Assembly: GCA_010093705.1 (NCBI GenBank) | Contig: MU006099.1 | Coordinates: 534,757-598,756, forward strand | Origin: Patellaria atrata CBS 101060 | Lineage: Eukaryota; Ascomycota; Dothideomycetes; Patellariales; Patellariaceae | Length of the DNA: 64,000 nt | Direction of reading: 5' to 3' | Part shown: positions 39,518 to 53,283 of the stretch, one piece after another | How the letters are laid out: every line of letters begins with the position of its first letter | Position numbering within the stretch: position 1 is the first letter of the stretch | Notes under the pieces: model-generated | Database searches by the model: none | Told to the model about the DNA's origin: nothing | The model's input: only the letters and a program-made list of their open reading frames with translations | Program-made: the position numbers and the translations under genes

Positions 39518-41761
39518 TTAAGCTGCGTTGTCGAGTATCAGCTTCGTGATCTTGCCAATGGCAATTGTTTGTCCCTATCGAATACAGAATCAGTAAGGAT
39601 GAAAATACATGTTTTGGTAGGCGTAACTTACTTGATCTCTCAGCGTGAAGCGGCCCATCTGCGGATAGTCCTCAAATCTCTCCACGCAGACGGACGTACC
39701 ACTAGTAACCTCAAGTCTGGCAATGATACTCATTCCCTTTGTGGCAAACCCTGGCGGCTTCTTGCTCTTCCTTCCGGTCCCCTTCTCCAGCTTATGTAGA
39801 AGAGAGCTGAATGTGACCTCTTCTGTAGCCGAATGAACGTGTAATACGCAGTTGAAACCTGCGCTTAAGATACTCTTCAGTTCTAGTAATACAATCTGGG
39901 CCTCAAATGCTTGGACACAATGAACAGGTCGCTTCGGAGAGCAAAGTACAAAACCAGGCATAATGTCTTCTTCTTCGGCACCCCTGATTCTAATCCGTAC
40001 CTGGTCACCGCAGGTAGCATGTTGAATTTCGTCTTCGGTTTCGCCATAAAGGGCCGAGATGCTGATGTTCTCGCGATTGGGCATCATGAGGTACGTGTTA
40101 CCTTTCTTAAGCACGCCAGCTTCGATCTTACCCTCGATCATGGTGCCCATGTCGCGGTACTTGGCTGCAATAGGCATCATAAACGGAGCATTAACCTTCC
40201 TTTCGAGCGTTTGCATGCTATCGAGAAACTCAAGAAGGGAAGGACCATCATACCAAGGGGCGATGTCCTTAGGCACTCGATCTTTGATACCGATCGTCGT
40301 CTGAGCGGAGATAGGCATGAATGTAAGGTCAGTCTTCGGGTTGTAGCCGACACCTCGAAGGAACTGAGCCAACTTAGTCGTGCACTCATCGTAACGTGCT
40401 TTGCTCCATTCGACCGTCGGGTCATCCATTTTGTTGACAACAACAACGAGCTTGTTTACACCTTGAGTTTTGGCGAGTACGGCGTGCTCTCTGGTCTGCC
40501 CGCCCTTCTCAAACCCAGTCTCATATTCACCCTTTCGAGCAGAGATGACTAGAACACCGATATCGGCCTGAGATGCACCACCAATCATATTTGGAACAAA
40601 GGTTTTGTGGCCAGGAGCGTCCAAGATAGTGTAGCGTCGTTTTTCCGTTTCAAAGAAGCCTCTCCCGACTTCCACTGTCTTGCCCTTCGAGCGTTCCTCC
40701 TTTGTGAGATCAAGTGCCCAAGAAAGATACCATGTTTCTCTTCCAGCTTCTTTGGCTTCTCGTTTGAATTTTTCCATCGTTCTCTCGTCGACCATTCCGG
40801 TGGCGTATAAGATACTGCCTCCAAGGGTTGACTTACCAGCATCGACATGCCCTAGGAAAATAACATTAACGTGTTCCTTCCCGTACATCTCAGCTAAGAC
40901 TTCCTCGTCGACATCTGCGGCTTGTTCTTTTGCAACTGCGTCAGCTTCTCGCGCTGCCGCTCTGGTTTCTGCCGCTGATGGGCTATTTCGACCAGAAGAC
41001 GGAGCGGGTGAGGTATTGCCCGAATCCTCAGCTTGTGCCTCACCAGTCTTCTCCAGTGCTCTAGCGGCAGTCATTTTGGAACCCGCCTCAGGAGCGGATT
41101 TGTCGACATTCTCCTTTGCGGCCGATGGAGCGAGATCTGTACTTCCCAAGCTTAGAACTTTAGTACCACCTGTAGTCTCCACCTTCGGCGTTGAAGTATC
41201 ACCAGTTATAGATAAAACCTTTGGTTTAGATGAAGAATCACCACCGAGTGAGAAGACTTTGGCCTTGGCTGAAGCTGCTTCCGATGCTGCAGGTTTCTCC
41301 GCCGGCGGTGCAGGTTTAGAAGCCGGCTGTGAGAGGTTAGTTTCCCCCCTCTTTGCAATCACTGGTACCTGTCGCTGCTGTTGTTGGGGTTGTTGCTGGA
41401 AGTTATGTTGTTGATATTGACCGTACTGCTGTTGTTGGCCATAAGCACCTTGATTATACCCGTAACCTCCTGATGCTCCCTGATTATATTGAGGATAGCC
41501 TTGCTGCTGTCCGTATTGCGGATATCCATATCCCTGTTGCTGGTTATAGTACTGTCCTCCGCCATACTGATTGTAGCCTCCATATTGTTGATACTGTTGT
41601 CCTGGCTGGAAGGATTGTGCGCCGGGTTGGAAGCTCGAGGCGCCAGGTTGGAAAGCATGTGCACGAGGATTGTTTCCTATATTCAGATTCTGCTGTGTCT
41701 GTTGAGCTAGACTATCGTCTTGTGCATCTTTGTCGTCTTCCCACGAATTGAGATCGGCCAT
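39518..41761 (-). CDS. SUP35: eukaryotic release factor eRF3 (Sup35)
   Basis: Exons 41761-39632 and 39574-39518 flank a 57-bp intron (GTAAGT, ATAG). They give 728 residues ending GQTIAIGKITKLILDNAA, as in eRF3. Residues about 40-140 are a Gln/Gly/Tyr/Asn-rich prion-like region with repeated 'SFQPG' and 'GYPQYGQQQ' motifs. A charged M-like region follows. The GTPase domain starts near residue 300 with GHVDAGKST; DAPGHKTF and NKMDD follow. Domains 2 and 3 (GTMIEGKIEAGVLKKGNTYL, VLCSPKRPVHCVQAFEAQIV) complete the eEF1A-like fold. eRF3 with eRF1 ends translation at stop codons. Identification is secure. Confidence 0.97.
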
Positions 41762-42471
41762 GATGCAAAAATATTATGGAATAAGCGGGGCGAGTGCTTG
41801 AAGAGTCTTTGATAGTAATCTTCCTGAATGCGATAACGAGGTACAGACTTTAGTTTTTCTGAGAAGTGGAGACAGAGGGATGGAGGGTCTTATACGAACT
41901 GCCTCACGCAAATTTCTGACCTAAATTGTGATCGTACTTGCAAGTTCTTGCTGTTCGAAGCATCAATTGGGGTAGAATTTCGAGGGGCAAAGCCAAGGCC
42001 CCCCGACACCCTCGAGACTCCCCCGCCCTTCGCCGCCCCCAGCCCTCCTTGACCGCAATACAACTAAGAGTGACTCTTACAGTATATCCTCGTCCTGTCA
42101 CATACCTAACGAGATATCTAAGGTTACTGGTTAATGTGTATAGTCCTTGAACAATACTTATGTATATGACTCTATATAAATTCGAGACAGGTAATGGATG
42201 AGTCGCTTTTGTTTTGAAGCTATTGCTGCCTTAACTGTAACTTCACATCACTGTGTGTTTGTTCACTTCACGCCCTCTACAAAGCCCAAACTTCCATTAA
42301 CCTTCACAACCAAAGAGGTCAAGAGACCCAAGATGACTAAATTTCAAGTCACAAGGCTGTTTTGATTCATATTTAAGCCACTACTGATGAGTCTTCCTCC
42401 AACAAATCTCAAGAAACCAGTCATAGTCCTGCCACAAATTACTCTTGATACCAAGAATTAAGATACCAACG
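41762..42471. other. divergent promoter region between SUP35 and YRB30
   Basis: 710 bases between two start codons that face away from each other. There is a C-rich patch at 41985-42050 and AT-rich sequence elsewhere. No gene seen. Confidence 0.45.
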
Positions 42472-44862
42472 ATGGAGGTCTTACTGGGCAAGGTATGTAA
42501 TACATCTCATAAACCAATCCTGAATGAAGTTCTGGAGAGCTTAGTGTGGAAGAATACTGATATGCGGGGCCAGGTCACCCAGCAGGCGATGAACTATGCT
42601 ATCCGTTCAGGAGTTAGCATCACAGCCGGATATGCAATTGGTCAGTTCTCTCGGCTTGTTAAAAATGTCGATAAGGATAGCCATGAGAAGGATGAACTAC
42701 GTGCCCTGCAACTACGGCTGGAGAGCAAAATCAGGATCATATCTCCCGCAATTGATATGATAGAGCTCATCGCCGCTCGGGGTAATACCTCCCTAGAATC
42801 CGCCGTCACGTTGACCAAATCATTGAGGTGGGATATCCAATCATTGGGTCAAAGGCTAGCGAAAGCCGCATCAGATGAAGAGTTACTCCGTAAAAGTGTT
42901 TCGAAACCCGGGTCGAGAGTGGAAGCAGAAATAGAGCTTAAGCTCATCGTTGTAGCCATCAAGAAGCTTCTCGATAGGATCGAGGATGCCGTACCCCTGA
43001 TCAATCTCGCAATCACGACCTCGGGTGTAAATCTCTCAACATCCCTACCAGCGACCGTATCTCCATCGAGGTTGTTGCAGGCGAGCACGTTCCTTACTTC
43101 TGGAGATACCCAGTACTCCATGTCATTATCTAACTCTGTTCAAATTGGGCCCGTTTTCACCTTGTCATTATACATGCTATTCTCCGGTCATTCGAATAGA
43201 CCTCAGTTTGAAGACAGCATCCGCGAGACCACCTGGAAAGAAGTCTTACACAAAGCTAGGGTAAAGCTTCTGAGAGTACCCCTACACAAGGTCTCATCTT
43301 TACCGTGCACGGGAACTCCATATGCGTCACCTTCTAAATCAACGTCAAACATACACCATGATGATACTCTTCCAGAGAAATTTCCCTCGGAAGGCAAGCC
43401 TCATGAGTTCGCCTATCAACTGCTCGTTATAGAAGACCTTGATGATGACCGGGTGCACACATTTGAAGAGGACGAGCCGCAGCCGGGTCCGTTCGAAGAC
43501 GTTGAATCAGCCGGTATTCGCGAGGTAATACCAATTCATGAAATCTCCAAGATCTTTTATGCAGATACTGGGAAGATACTTAATATCGGTGCAGACGGGG
43601 AGACGAATAACCCGATCTTGCTGCTGAAGCGTGATGTCAATGCAAACCCGCCCCGAAGGATGATGGACCAAATCACTGAGCAACATGATTTGTACCAGGA
43701 TATTCCGGAAAGTGACTACGGGGACACTAACCAGGCTCATCTAGATGCACAAATTCACAGAGAGTTTTCTACCGCACCGGATACGGATCGTGACGATGAA
43801 GCCAATATCAAAGCGCAAGCATGGCGTCTCCCTCTAGACTTGGATCGTGAATGGTTAGCGTTCGAGGTATACATAGAGGAACCCGAGTCGGGGTCGGAGG
43901 ATGAAGGGACTATCGATCCACCCTCTAGTCCACCCGTACACGACTCTGGCTTTCGCTCAACATCTGCTGGTCCGTCACTTGCATCAGCATTCTCGAATTT
44001 ACATCTTCGAAACAGCCCGCTGAGCTCACCACCCTTCCCCGCTTCATCCCAAATACAGCCAGCAACTTCCAGAGTATACAGTGGCTCTTCACTTCCAGCA
44101 ATACGTACATCCTTGTCGCTCCTCGAAATGCTGGTCCGTCTCACTGCACTTCAACAATTCCAACAAGCGTCCCACCTCTCTATACCTGATGAGTTATTAA
44201 CATTCTTCCTATCCGAGTCAAGCACTACCGGCGCTGGGAGCGACACGCAATTACGCAAACGGGTAAGGAGAGATGCCAGAAGGCGGGTAGGATTCGACCC
44301 TTACGATGAGAGTCCTATCAAGTTTCGCACAGAAGAGTATCTTCAGCAAGGGGGGCAACAATTCATCGATAACGCCCATCATGAGTCTAACTATGAAGGC
44401 GATGAACATCAATATGAGAATAGTGAGTGGGAGACACCAGGATCACCCAACCCTGATGTCCCACTTCCTTCACGCGAAGGACCACCACCGGAGTCATCGA
44501 GGGCTGGAACACCAAGCAATGTCTCCTCACCTTTGTTTCGTAAGAGTGGTACTCAAAGCTTTCCATCAGGGAGGGTCGCTGGTTCATGCATGGTAAATCG
44601 GTTTCCTCCTGCGTACCAGCGGGCTCATAGCTCGCCAAGCAGATACCAGGATGACGAACCTCCATTTCCACAACCTCGATCTCAAACTGGTCGACCTTCT
44701 ACACCATCCTCTGGATCAAAGACGAGACAGGGTGTACTAAAGCGAGAGGGCACCTCGATGAAGAGTCCTTTGGGTAAAGCACAGAATCTTGTGGTAAGAT
44801 CTGAGTCGGATTCTGCGATTGGTACCAGCCCCAGCAGTGCAGACAAAGCAAAGGAAGTGTGA
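42472..44862 (+). CDS. YRB30: RanGTP-binding protein Yrb30
   Basis: Single exon, 796 residues. The ATG at 42472 is used because the frame further up has only non-ATG starts. The N-terminal half shows the fungal RanGTP-binding domain: MEVLLGKVCNTSHKPILNEV, RSGVSITAGYAIGQFSRLVK, LRWDIQSLGQRLAKAA, IKKLLDRIEDAVPLINLAIT and TSGVNLSTSLPATVSPSRLL. From about residue 290 it is acidic and Ser/Pro-rich. A short helix-like block (SLSLLEMLVRLTALQQFQQA) and a stretch with RVRRDARRRVGFDPYDESP precede a disordered tail. Yeast Yrb30 binds Ran-GTP and inhibits GTP hydrolysis. Confidence 0.82.
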   Translation: MEVLLGKVCNTSHKPILNEVLESLVWKNTDMRGQVTQQAMNYAIRSGVSITAGYAIGQFSRLVKNVDKDSHEKDELRALQLRLESKIRIISPAIDMIELIAARGNTSLESAVTLTKSLRWDIQSLGQRLAKAASDEELLRKSVSKPGSRVEAEIELKLIVVAIKKLLDRIEDAVPLINLAITTSGVNLSTSLPATVSPSRLLQASTFLTSGDTQYSMSLSNSVQIGPVFTLSLYMLFSGHSNRPQFEDSIRETTWKEVLHKARVKLLRVPLHKVSSLPCTGTPYASPSKSTSNIHHDDTLPEKFPSEGKPHEFAYQLLVIEDLDDDRVHTFEEDEPQPGPFEDVESAGIREVIPIHEISKIFYADTGKILNIGADGETNNPILLLKRDVNANPPRRMMDQITEQHDLYQDIPESDYGDTNQAHLDAQIHREFSTAPDTDRDDEANIKAQAWRLPLDLDREWLAFEVYIEEPESGSEDEGTIDPPSSPPVHDSGFRSTSAGPSLASAFSNLHLRNSPLSSPPFPASSQIQPATSRVYSGSSLPAIRTSLSLLEMLVRLTALQQFQQASHLSIPDELLTFFLSESSTTGAGSDTQLRKRVRRDARRRVGFDPYDESPIKFRTEEYLQQGGQQFIDNAHHESNYEGDEHQYENSEWETPGSPNPDVPLPSREGPPPESSRAGTPSNVSSPLFRKSGTQSFPSGRVAGSCMVNRFPPAYQRAHSSPSRYQDDEPPFPQPRSQTGRPSTPSSGSKTRQGVLKREGTSMKSPLGKAQNLVVRSESDSAIGTSPSSADKAKEV

Positions 44863-46704
<1,842 letters not shown>

Positions 46705-46973
46705 GTACTATGTGATTTTATGTACGGAGTAACGATGGATGAGTTCCGCCGGCCGGTGAATTGTAAGGTGTTTGGCGTGTAGTCGATTACTTCTTGATGG
46801 ATAAATGTTCTCTTATCTAGTATGTGGGATTCAGTGGGTACGCGGGAAATATATAACCTTTAAGGCAATCAATTCATGTCTAAGCCTGAGCCAACACTCT
46901 ATCCCTATCATGCTCCAGCAACGCCATGCTGGTTATATCGAATCCACATAAACCACAACATCAAAGTCTACTT

Positions 46974-47614
46974 TCACCGTCTTTTCTTACTTACTACCGT
47001 AGTAAATCCATCTTCATCCACCTCTGGTTTCGGTTTCTCTTTCGGGGGTGCTTGGACAACGCCTTCCATCCTATCCTCATCATCATCCTCGCTCCCACTC
47101 TCCTCATCCACACTATCCAATTCCCCCCCATGATTATGCTCTACCGCTTCAATATGCCCCACACCCACCGGCCTCCCCTTCCTCTCTTCCCACTCCCTCC
47201 TCATCTCCCCCAACTCCTTCAAATCGCCTTCACTGATACCCTTCCGCAATCTCATAATCGTCTTAGCCACCTCCACTTCGCTCTCGTCTTCGAGACTAAT
47301 ATCAAACTCATCGCCCATGACTTGGAGTAACACATCTTCAATGTCCTCGGCGTCGGTGTCGGGTTTGGTGACTATGAGCTCGGAGAGGGCGCCGGCGAGC
47401 CAGTCACGCTTGTCCGCACTGTCGGGGCCACCCCATTGGTTTTGTACAGCGAGGGTTAAGGCGGGCCAGCGGGAAAGTGATAGAGCGATTGCGAGGTCGA
47501 GGGAGGGGACTTGGGTTTTGGTTACCGGGGCTGTAGCGGGGATTAGCTTCAGGTTTTCTCGGGAGTGGATCAGAGAGACATACGTAGAATTTGAGACTCA
47601 GTTTGCGAAGTCAT
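46974..47614 (-). CDS. TSR2: pre-rRNA-processing protein Tsr2
   Basis: A 31-base exon (47614-47584, MTSQTESQIL) joins over a 53-bp intron (GTATGT, branch GCTAAT, CAG) to 47530-46974, giving 195 residues. The core LDLAIALSLSRWPALTLAVQ, NQWGGPDSADKRDWLAGALS and DIEDVLLQVMGDEFDISLED matches Tsr2, whose 'W.AL..AV.N.WGG..S' motif is diagnostic. The acidic C-terminus ends EDGFTTVVSKKRR. Tsr2 is the chaperone of ribosomal protein eS26 in 40S maturation. It runs tail-to-tail with the BSD-domain gene, 269 bases apart. Confidence 0.92.
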
Positions 47615-48236
47615 AATCGGTGATATCGAGGTTTACTTGGGCGAGGAGAAGAGTTTTAGGGAGAATTGTGGTTATAGAGAGCTATGAGTTCTCTGGACGA
47701 ATGTCGGGGAGGTTTTCTTTGATGGGGACGGACTTGGCGTTGAACCCCGCCGCCCTCCGCGCCGCGAAGGAACTACGATCGCCATGATGTACCCCGAACT
47801 TTACTGTGCCGCTCGTTTACATAAGAGATGAAATTTCTTATAGGGTTAAATACGGTTTTGGAGAGTATCTTAATTTTGGGGTGGAAGATTTTGAAACTGA
47901 AATAAATTAGAGATTTGGCTGATTCGGCTGATTCGGCTAGGGTTATAGGGTCAATGGAAGGTTTACCCCTGATATCGACATCATCGCACAGCTCTCAGGG
48001 AGCTATCGGGCTATCTACAAGTACCAGCTTCGAGTACCTCACGTACTTCATTTCTCCAAATGTGCAGGGCTTCCTTTGGAAACACAGTATTACTATTCAA
48101 GTACCTCAAGTTAATGTCTATTTCCACGTGATATTGAATTCTTTTGTGTTGTTTTGAACGACCCTCTCGGTTCCTCCTGTCCTTTCCATCCGGCCTATTG
48201 TGATTCAAGAGCGTTTTCCTCATATATATCTCCACC
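47615..48236. promoter_or_regulatory. divergent promoter region of TSR2 and the hydrolase gene
   Basis: 622 bases between two start codons that face away from each other. It includes a short direct repeat (gctgattcg twice at about 47919-47935). No defined site recognised. Confidence 0.45.
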
Positions 48237-50929
48237 ATGCCATTGAATACAATTTCTGTCAGCGCAGCAGTTACGCCGACGGTCATTGAAACATGCTTCA
48301 AACATTACCTTAATCGCAAGCAATTAGCTCAGAAACCTACGGCACGTATATCATATCACGAAGGTTTACAACTCATTCGCCAATTCCTCCATTATGCTTC
48401 CTTCCATACCGTCGAAGAACTTCAGGCCTTCACAGCACAATGGGTCCCAGTGCCGCGATGGGTTAAGGTCGAGGAGATTGAAGTATCACAAAAGAGACTC
48501 GAGTGCGCAGCAGCGCACATACAAAAACAGCTTGGACCAAAAGGAGTTGAAAAGGTTGGGGGAAAGAATTGGTGGCAATGGAGAAGAGACAATGCGCCTC
48601 TGAAAGCAGAGTGGATTGAGATGCGCAAGGATTATAGTGAGCGTAAAAGGACCGGCGAGAAAGGGCAGAGAATCATGATGTACATTCATGGTGGTGCGTA
48701 CTATTTTGGTAGTGTCGATGAACATCGATATCAGGTGCAAAGACATGCGCGCAAGCTGAAGGCGAGGGTACTCGCACCAAGGTACAGATTAGCGCCACAG
48801 TTCCCATTCCCGTGTGGGTTACAAGATTGTCTTGCTACGTATTTGCATCTGTTGGAGACACATCATCCGTCTACTATCCTACTAGCTGGAGATTCAGCTG
48901 GTGGTGGGATGGCATTGAGCTTACTCGTCATATTACGAGATCAAGGGGTTCCTTTGCCGGCGGGAGTGATACTTTTATCACCATGGGTTGACTTGACGCA
49001 CTCATTTCCAAGTCTAGGAGGAGACGGAAAGCTCGATTACATACCCTCGCACGGTTTCGTCCATAAACCATCGATGGCCTGGCCGCCGCCAAATGATGAT
49101 GAAATGGAAGAGCTTTACAAAGGTCTGCTGGATAACACCTCGCAGGTTAATGGAGTCAAGTCACCACAATTGAAAGCTGAGGCAAAGAAAGTTGAAAAAG
49201 ATAAGGTCCGTGGGTATTCGGTGTCTCACGAGCGAGACGACCCAGAAACAACACTTAGAAAGATTGATCCCGACAAGAGCCCCAAAGCTGGTCCACACCT
49301 CGATCTTACTATCACAATTGATGGCAAATTGGTCAAACTCAAAGATCAAATCCAATTGTATGCCCGCAATTCTCTTACAAACCACCCACTGGTCTCTCCA
49401 GTTCTGCAAACTACCTTAGGGGGCCTTCCTCCAGTGCTTATACAGGTTGGCGGTGGAGAACTGCTCCGGGATGAGCAGATATATCTAGCCCATAAACTTG
49501 CGAATCCTTTGAAATATAAACCTAGTCCAACTTTCCTCGCCGAGTACGATCCCGATGGTACCCTACTCTGGAAATACAAATCAACTGATGTACAGCTTCA
49601 AGTATGGGACGATTTGTGTCACGTCGCGCCCACTCTATCCTTCACCCGTCCTGCAAAGTATATGTACCGCTCTATAGCTCAGTTCGGTGCATGGGCCCTC
49701 GCTAGGGCACAGAAGACAAGCATCGACATCCTCGACGACGACGATATATCTGTCATCAGTAGTGCATCTTCTGTCAAAAGTTCTACTGAAGATTTAAAGA
49801 AGGCAACTGATGGGTCGGATACAGTTCGTGGACGATCAACAACTGTCGCGGTTGGAAAAGCAGGAGATTCTCTTCCACCGTTTCAGAAGCATATGATTCG
49901 CCAACGCGTTGATCGGAACGGAAATATCCACCCACTCGAGCCTGCGTCCGAGCTACCAGCACTAAACGTTCCGCCAGAGGAAATAGGTGTGATTAAAGAA
50001 GGACCCGTAAGGAAGTGGATGACAGCACAAGCGAAGTGGAATGGCAAGTATGCTAAACAAAAGCGAGCGGTGCAGCGGAAGCGCCTGAGCGAGATGCAAA
50101 AAGGGTATGAAGGTTTTGGCGAAGGTGCTGAGAGGGAAATACCGCCCCCGACTGCACTGGCGGGGAGGAGGTTAAAGGATATGCCGAAGCAAAAGAAGAA
50201 TACAAGGAGTTGGGGTATGAGTTTGTGGAGTGTGTGGGGAAGTAAACATGATGAGGTTACTGTGAGTATTCCTACTATATTATCCCTCCTAGAAATTGAG
50301 AGAACGGAGAAGATACTAATATAAACAAGATTGAACGCGAAGAAAAAGCCGACCAAACAGAAACTGCCACAGATTCGAAAGAGACAGATGGAGCAATCAC
50401 CGACACATTGACATCACCTACATCGTCTTACGCTCAATCTCGCTCACGGTCTCGCAGACGCCCCATTAAAGACGAAGGTCAAGCTGCTTCTCACTCTCAG
50501 GTAAATTTACCAACACTTACCCAACCTAATCTTCAAAAAGATGATGCTCGAGGTCTCCCGGGTTCAGGCACAGATACCCCGACTACCGCAGGCCGGACCA
50601 TAATACCAAAGACTGACACAGCAACTACAAGACCAACGAAGGGTGGAATCGCGTATCCGTTTAAATTGTCGGTCCCGGGACAGGATAAGGATGTCAATGC
50701 GTCGATGCTCACGTTAATGAGTATTCAGGGGCCGGGTACGCCGGGGTTCGAGGAGAGGAAGGAGCTTGAGGAGGTAGAGAAGAAGGGTGCTGAGGGCGAA
50801 AGGGTCATGGGAAAGGAAGAAAGTGGGGTTGCTACCAGTGGGTTGGATTCGAAAGGGGAGAAGGACATGGAGGAAGCAGTTCCGAAGAGACCTGAGCCAG
50901 AGAGGTTTATCACAGCCCCTGAGTTTTAA
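48237..50929 (+). CDS. alpha/beta hydrolase (HSL-type lipase/esterase) with long C-terminal tail
   Basis: Exons 48237-50261 and 50330-50929 flank a 68-bp intron (GTGAGT, branch TACTAAT, AAG) and give 874 residues. The catalytic domain spans about residues 60-490. It contains IHGGAYYFGS (oxyanion hole), RYRLAPQFPFPCGLQDCL, the nucleophile elbow AGDSAGGGM with Ser near residue 220, LLSPWVDLTHSFPS, GELLRDEQIYLAHKL (acid) and WDDLCHVAPTLS (His). An insert of roughly 90 residues (near 290-380) separates the elbow from the acid. The last 370 residues are disordered, basic then Ser/Thr-rich. Similar 'fold-3' hydrolases of Pezizomycotina are annotated as lipases; the substrate is unknown. Confidence 0.88.
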
Positions 50930-51874
50930 ATGAATGATACCCGCGAAGTTGACGTAGCGCTATTAGATATTTGTAGTCTTACAATTTCTTGTGCTAAATT
51001 ATGGGCCAAAAAACTCCCTAATTCCTATGACTTCTATCCAGTGACGTGGGTTGTCTATACAAGAGTGTTTTTTACACTTAAGGGGCTAACTTTAGCCCCT
51101 GTAATCAAAATGAGTTTTCATATATACGTCATTCCGTGGATACTCATGGATGTCTGTGGATAATTACTCTGCGTTCTACAAAAATGCAACTGCAAGCTGC
51201 CAAAAATGAGTTAGTCGAATGTCGATCAACTTCCTCTTTGTTCGATATTGACGGAAAAGGAAGACTTCTAGAAACGGGATAGTGCAATTAGGTAATAGAG
51301 TACTATTTTAATTCTCACCAGAACGTCCTTGGTCCCTTAGTTGCTCACTTCCAACCACACCAACATCCTGTTCTCTTTGCTTGCACTGATATCGCAAGTT
51401 GCTGAGTGATGGCATGATTATGGCGAGCTGAGAGTTGACGCTCTCACAGCGATGCGAGGTTCACACGCCAAGTATGCACCTTTCAGCTCGCAGTTTATCA
51501 TCTACTCACACGTCTGACTTCGAGATTGGATAAAGGTGAAATCTTACCTCAACTATACATATTCGACTGTTATTCCATGGAACCGAGTTTAGAAAATTGG
51601 TAACCTGAGAGCTCTTTTAGTGGTGAAGTTGGTTTGTGGCTATCTCCTACCCCTACCAAATATGCCTCAAGAACCTAGCGAAGTGTTAGAGAAAGCTGAA
51701 AACTCACCTCGAATTTCTTATATAAACAGTCCTATTGTTTCCTGGAATTCAACTCTAGAAATCCGTTTCAAGCTCTTCAATAAATTTTCTCGTCTCCGTT
51801 TGCAGTTAGTACCTCAGTTCAACCTTTCACACCATAAGAGTTATTCTGTGTAGTGCGTGTCAGTAAGGAATATC
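50930..51874. other. intergenic, no gene seen
   Basis: About 945 bases, AT-rich. The last few hundred should hold the promoter of the candidate gene at 51875. Confidence 0.4.
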
Positions 51875-52545
51875 ATGGCAAACCGTTAGTCGCGCCCGCA
51901 TCCAAGATAATATCTGCTTGTTAACCATATGAAGCGATCAACAACCTCCTGAATCCCCAACCAAATGTGAATGTCCACCAACTTCTGGGGAATTTACCTC
52001 AACATGACATCCAGCAGGACAATTGGGGATTCCTGGATTTCCAAAACGGTCGGACATGGTATACATGTGACGAAAAAGTCGGCCTTCAATATGCTGACAT
52101 TGGCCCCAACAAACTCATCGGTACTACCGGCCTCGCCTCGTGCACCGCTATCATGATCGCCAACCGGAACTGTGCCATCGTGGGTCACTTTTCTCCAGGA
52201 ACAGGCACTAATGACTTCCGCAACTTCGTCATTAACCCGTCCTGGTTACATCGTTTGCAGGGTGCGAATACCGGAGCGTGGATATTTCATGCTAGTAAAG
52301 ATCAAGGCGAAAATGTACCACACAACGACAATTCGGGTACATGGTTGGACGTAAAAGATCTGAGGGATATCCTTCTCGATGACCTCCATTTGGATGAACT
52401 TAATATCGGGCTACTCATGTACAAACCTCCTGTGGAGGGGTCCCCTCTCGGTACGGGTGGAGAAGAAACTGTTATGGTAGATGGGAGAAATAGTCCTGGA
52501 CTATTTCCTCAGGTGTATGCTCAGGGCTTTAATCTACTAACATGA
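51875..52545 (+). CDS. uncharacterised 206-residue protein
   Basis: The large exon is open to the stop at 52545 and reads well (NWGFLDFQNGRTWYTCDEKV, TGLASCTAIMIANRNCAIVG, HFSPGTGTNDFRNFV, DLRDILLDDLHLDELNIGLL). It has no ATG in frame at its front. A proposed first exon, ATGGCAAACC at 51875-51884, joined across a 50-bp intron (GTTAGT, branch TTAAC, AAG at 51932-51934), gives MANPINNLLNPQPNVNVHQL. The sequence hints at a small enzyme-like fold but I recognise no family. The CDS is likely; the 5' end is less certain. Confidence 0.6.
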
Positions 52546-53283
52546 TAGGAGACGTTAGTCTAGGAACCGAGGACTGCGATGACAGTCATGAATACAAGGG
52601 GCTTAGATGATCTTTCCTATCTTATTTTGATGTGCCCGTCTCGGTGATTAGCTATTCGCTGTATAAAGCGTAAGGGAGTCTCTGGGACCACGGCATAAAT
52701 ACGAAGGCCGTTCATATCGTTTAACTTTAGTACAACTACCATGTCGATTTCACTTCAATGTACTTTTGAGAGTCCATGTCTTGTCCAACAATGAGTAATG
52801 CGAATTGTCGGAGTGAAGATGAGAGCAGTAACTGCTATCTATTGAAATTCTAGTGACTGAAAAATAGATATTATCATTTACAAATTTGATGCTACCTATG
52901 GGGAAATAGCAATAATTCAAGTGCCGAGAAGACAAATACTTCCTTAAAGGGAATAGCACGTCTTGGCGAGATATGCATAGTTCTAACGACAGCGCGACAT
53001 GCTATTTTCGGAAGTCTAAGATAGTTATATTATAGAGCAATTTTCTTGATGAAAGTGCCAGGGATAGACCCGTGCAGTTAGTTTTTGGAATGTGGACTGT
53101 GTCCATGGATTTTTTCATATAGTTCCTGATTGATAAATCTCATACAAGACCGTCTCGGGCATTTTACCGTAGAGATAAGGACTCAGTTCCATACTCCATC
53201 TTTCCCCTTCGTTTCGTTTTCATTGAAGATTCCTCACAGTTCCCCTTCCGTTTTTTAAATTTCAGAATTAGCATCATATCACC
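52546..53283. other. intergenic, ends in leader of the aspartase gene
   Basis: 740 bases, AT-rich. The last 100 are T/C-rich (catctttccccttcgtttcg). No gene seen. Confidence 0.4.

Noticed and set aside
40680-41414. Long plus-strand open frame (244 codons)
   Set aside because: Antisense of SUP35; composition simply mirrors the biased coding strand.
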